Source: an uncultured Oscillospiraceae bacterium (GTDB taxonomy: Bacteria > Bacillota_A > Clostridia > Oscillospirales > Oscillospiraceae). From it: a DNA stretch of 24,073 nt. Shown here piece by piece: positions 22,000 through 24,073 of this stretch (positions are counted from its first letter, which is position 1; every line of letters starts with the position of its first letter). Position numbers and translations under genes: made by a program. Location: the NCBI GenBank assembly GCA_900769845.1, contig CAAGIF010000050.1:1-24073 (forward strand), written 5' to 3'. The notes beneath the pieces are model-generated. The model worked only from the letters and a program-made list of their open reading frames with translations. It was not told the DNA's origin and made no database searches.

Positions 22000-23073
22000 A
22001 TGGAATCCGCTCACGCTCATGTTGTAAGCCAATTCAAACTGGATGCTCCCGCCGTTTCCTGCGACCGTTACGGTTGCGGACATATTAACGAGACCTACCT
22101 GGTGGTCACCCAATCCGGCCGCCGCTACATTCTGCAGAAGATCAGCAGCCGGGCTTTCCCGGATGTTCCCGGTCTGCAGGAGAATATTGCCGCCGTTACG
22201 GAATATCTGCACACCCAGACGGAGGATCCCAACGAAGCCCTGACCCTGGTACCCACCCTGGACGGAAAGACCTATTTCCACCTGGCAGAAAACAGCGATT
22301 GGCGTGTCTATGACTTCATTGAGAACAGCATCTGCCTCCAGGCGCCGGAATGCCCCGAAGATTTCTATCAGAGTGCCATCGCCTTCGGTACCTTCCAGCA
22401 GCAGCTGGCCGGATTCCCTGCCCATACCCTCCATGAAACCATAAAGAATTTCCACAACACCCCCGACCGCTACCGGATCTTCCGGGAAGTGCTGGCAAAG
22501 GACCCCATGGGTCGAGCAAAGGATGTGCAGCCGGAGATCGCATTTGCCCTGGCCCACGAGGAAGAAGCCGGCACCCTCATCCGTATGATGAATACGGGTG
22601 AACTGCCCCTGCGGGTCACCCATAACGACACCAAGCTGAACAATGTCATGCTCCGCGCAGATACCCGCACCCCTCTGTGCGTTATCGATCTGGACACTAC
22701 CATGCCTGGACTCAGCGCCTACGATTTCGGTGATTCCATCCGGTTCGGCGCAGCTACCGCAGCCGAAGATGAGAAGGATCTCTCCAAAATGAACATGGAT
22801 CTGGATATGTATCGGATCTTCACCCGGGGCTTCCTTACCGCCTGCCCGGGCCTGACCGAAAATGAGCGCAAAATGCTTCCCATGGGCGCAAAGCTGATGA
22901 CTCTGGAATGCGGCGTTCGTTTCCTGACAGATTATCTGGACGGTGACCACTACTTCGGTATCCATTATCCCGAGCACAATCTGGATCGCTGCCGCACCCA
23001 GTTCAAGCTGGTGCAGGATATGGAATGCAAATGGGAGCAGATGGCCCAAATCATTGCTGAGGAATCCAAATAA
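22000..23073 (+). CDS. APH-fold sugar kinase, N-acetylhexosamine 1-kinase-like
   Basis: The ATG at 22000 has TAGGAGGC about 6 bases upstream. The 357-residue protein has an aminoglycoside-phosphotransferase fold: an N-terminal nucleotide lobe with GHINETYLV (27-35) and RYILQKIS, the catalytic loop THNDTKLNNV (Asp210, Asn215) and the metal-binding IDLDTT (Asp230, Asp232). Full-length similarity in layout and motifs to NahK, the kinase that phosphorylates N-acetylglucosamine/galactosamine at C1 in Bifidobacterium, suggests an amino-sugar substrate. Antibiotic resistance is unlikely. The rest of the Leloir-type pathway is not next to it. A sugar acid kinase gene follows in its own unit. Confidence 0.83.
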   Translation: MESAHAHVVSQFKLDAPAVSCDRYGCGHINETYLVVTQSGRRYILQKISSRAFPDVPGLQENIAAVTEYLHTQTEDPNEALTLVPTLDGKTYFHLAENSDWRVYDFIENSICLQAPECPEDFYQSAIAFGTFQQQLAGFPAHTLHETIKNFHNTPDRYRIFREVLAKDPMGRAKDVQPEIAFALAHEEEAGTLIRMMNTGELPLRVTHNDTKLNNVMLRADTRTPLCVIDLDTTMPGLSAYDFGDSIRFGAATAAEDEKDLSKMNMDLDMYRIFTRGFLTACPGLTENERKMLPMGAKLMTLECGVRFLTDYLDGDHYFGIHYPEHNLDRCRTQFKLVQDMECKWEQMAQIIAEESK

Positions 23074-23117
23074 TCCCCCAAGCCGCGTCAACGGACTGTA
23101 TCCGCTATATTCTTTAC

Positions 23118-23150
23118 AGGAGGCTTCCCCACGGAGGCCTCCTGTTTTTT
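23118..23150 (+). terminator. Terminator of the NahK-like gene
   Basis: AGGAGGC (23118-23124) pairs with GCCTCCT (23137-23143), followed by GTTTTTT. Confidence 0.88.
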
Positions 23151-23194
23151 GCAATGCGTCGGGCTGCATTTTAGGGGATTTGCGTCAGTTCCTA

Positions 23195-23223
23195 TTGACA
23201 AGAATCTGTTGTTTTTTTATAAT
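23195..23223 (+). promoter_or_regulatory. Promoter of kdgK
   Basis: TTGACA (23195-23200), 17 bases, TATAAT (23218-23223): full consensus, 75 bases before the ATG. Confidence 0.88.
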
Positions 23224-23227
23224 CAAT

Positions 23228-23239
23228 GTGTATGTACAC
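23228..23239. promoter_or_regulatory. Small palindrome at the kdgK transcription start
   Basis: GTGTA, TG, TACAC: a 5-bp inverted repeat 4 bases after the -10, where a repressor would block initiation. A sugar-responsive operator is possible; the regulator is not in the window. Confidence 0.3.
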
Positions 23240-23298
23240 TTTGCAGCTGTCCCCAGCCGCGCCCATTTTTCAATATATTGAGAGGATTGTGTTTCACC

Positions 23299-24073
23299 AT
23301 GGCAAGAATTATTACCTTCGGCGAACTGATGCTGCGTCTGCAGCCCTTTAACTACGAGCGTTTCGTTCAGGCCCAGAGTGTTGAATTCACTTTTGGCGGC
23401 GGCGAAGCCAATGTTGCTGTGTCCCTTGCTAACTACGGCATGGATGCCGCCTTCGTTTCCAAGCTCCCCGCCCACGCCATCGGCCAGGCTGCCGTCAATT
23501 CCCTGCGCCGCTACGGCGTTGACACCTCCCTGATCGTTCGCGGTGGCGACCGTGTGGGCATCTACTACAACGAGAAGGGCGCTTCCCAGCGCGGCTCCGT
23601 CTGTATCTACGACCGGGCCCATTCCGCCATTCAGCTGGCCAAACCTGAAGACTTTGACTGGGATAAGATCTTTGAAGGTGCCGACTGGTTCCACTTCACC
23701 GGCATCACCCCCGCACTGGGTCCCAATGTTGTGGAAATCTGCAAGCAGGCCTGCCAGGCTGCCAAGGCTAAGGGTATCAAGATTTCCTGTGACCTGAACT
23801 ACCGCGGCAAGCTGTGGACCCGGGCTCAGGCTAACGAAGCCATGACTGAACTGGCCAAGTACATCGATGTGTGCATCTCCAACGAAGAGGATGCCAAGGA
23901 TGTGTTCGGCATTGAGGCCGAGGCTACCGACATCTACGGCGGCACCATCAATCACGAAGGCTACAAGTCCGTCGCCAAGCAGCTGGCTGACAAGTTTGAT
24001 TTTGAGAAGGTTGCCATCACCCTGCGCGAAAGCCACTCCGCATTCGATAACGGCTGGTCCGCCATGCTCTACG
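23299..24073 (+). CDS. kdgK: 2-keto-3-deoxygluconokinase, PfkB family (3' end missing)
   Basis: The frame from the ATG at 23299 stays open for 258 codons to the window edge. It begins MARIITFGELMLRL and has FTFGGGEANVAVSLANYG (about 31-48), the first PfkB signature, then IYYNEKGASQRGS, SCDLNYRGKLW and CISNEEDAKDVFG, as in KdgK-type kinases. It phosphorylates 2-keto-3-deoxygluconate in uronate or pectin breakdown. The C-terminal catalytic GAGD motif lies beyond the window. AGAGG is 13 bases from the ATG, an unusually long spacing. Codon choice is strongly biased to C-ending codons, which fits high expression. Confidence 0.9.
   Translation, partial: MARIITFGELMLRLQPFNYERFVQAQSVEFTFGGGEANVAVSLANYGMDAAFVSKLPAHAIGQAAVNSLRRYGVDTSLIVRGGDRVGIYYNEKGASQRGSVCIYDRAHSAIQLAKPEDFDWDKIFEGADWFHFTGITPALGPNVVEICKQACQAAKAKGIKISCDLNYRGKLWTRAQANEAMTELAKYIDVCISNEEDAKDVFGIEAEATDIYGGTINHEGYKSVAKQLADKFDFEKVAITLRESHSAFDNGWSAMLY

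Noticed and set aside
22000..23073. Aminoglycoside resistance gene
   Set aside because: The fold is APH-like, but length and motif layout fit the NahK sugar kinase group, and the neighbourhood is sugar metabolism with no mobile-element genes.
21937..23169. 410-codon minus-strand frame opposite the NahK-like kinase
   Set aside because: The sense strand has the HND and DLD kinase motifs, a ribosome site and a terminator; the antisense translation has none.
23185..24036. 283-codon minus-strand frame at the right end
   Set aside because: It is the shadow of kdgK, which is open to the window edge and has PfkB motifs and a consensus promoter.
1..24073. CRISPR array or rRNA genes
   Set aside because: No regularly spaced repeats and no rRNA-like sequence were seen while reading the window.

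Overview
The window looks like a chromosomal segment of a gut-type Clostridia, most likely Oscillospiraceae/Ruminococcaceae. Evidence for this: a gene order rplU-prp-rpmA in which L27 begins with the Firmicutes-type cleavable N-terminus; near-perfect sigma-A promoters with 17-base spacers; strong GGAGG ribosome sites with many GTG/TTG starts; a split transketolase; a YhaO/YhaN pair; and a small palindromic repeat of a kind common in these genomes. The genus is an inference; no rRNA is present.

Layout. 1-789: ribosomal operon on the minus strand (rplU, prp, start of rpmA) with its promoter and leader. 860-1229: a small membrane-anchored NusG-domain-II protein. 1248-1420: tRNA-Val(GAC) with consensus promoter and terminator. 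1384-2761: an AT-rich insert holding one Zn-finger/SAM methyltransferase gene and a MITE-like repeat. It is bounded by a 20-bp direct repeat of the tRNA 3' end, so it looks like a relic of tRNA-targeted integration. 2763-3320: a small conserved protein and a divergent XRE regulator sharing a promoter/operator region. 3340-5207: two-subunit transketolase. 5231-8461: an operon of a secreted protein of unknown function, a phosphodiester-glycosidase-domain protein and an Lgt-like membrane protein. 8502-9746: AI-2E family permease. 9874-11220: a lipoprotein with cell-wall-binding repeats and a VanY peptidase domain. 11258-13769: MFS transporter coupled to a membrane-anchored glycerophosphodiesterase. 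13806-14303: GNAT acetyltransferase.

14356-17079 is the most interesting part: a compact RiPP-like cluster on the minus strand. It has a 103-residue Cys-containing candidate precursor, a strong hairpin, an HPr-kinase-like ATPase, a radical SAM/SPASM enzyme and a PqqD-like recognition protein, with the last three overlapping head to tail. No transporter or protease is visible next to it.

17192-18431: patatin-like phospholipase. 18442-21848: YhaN-like ATPase and YhaO-like nuclease. 21963-23150: APH-fold sugar kinase resembling N-acetylhexosamine 1-kinase. 23195-24073: KdgK-type PfkB kinase, cut by the window end.

The RiPP cluster, the tRNA-bounded insert and the XRE pair are the accessory parts; most of the rest reads as ordinary core and cell-envelope metabolism.
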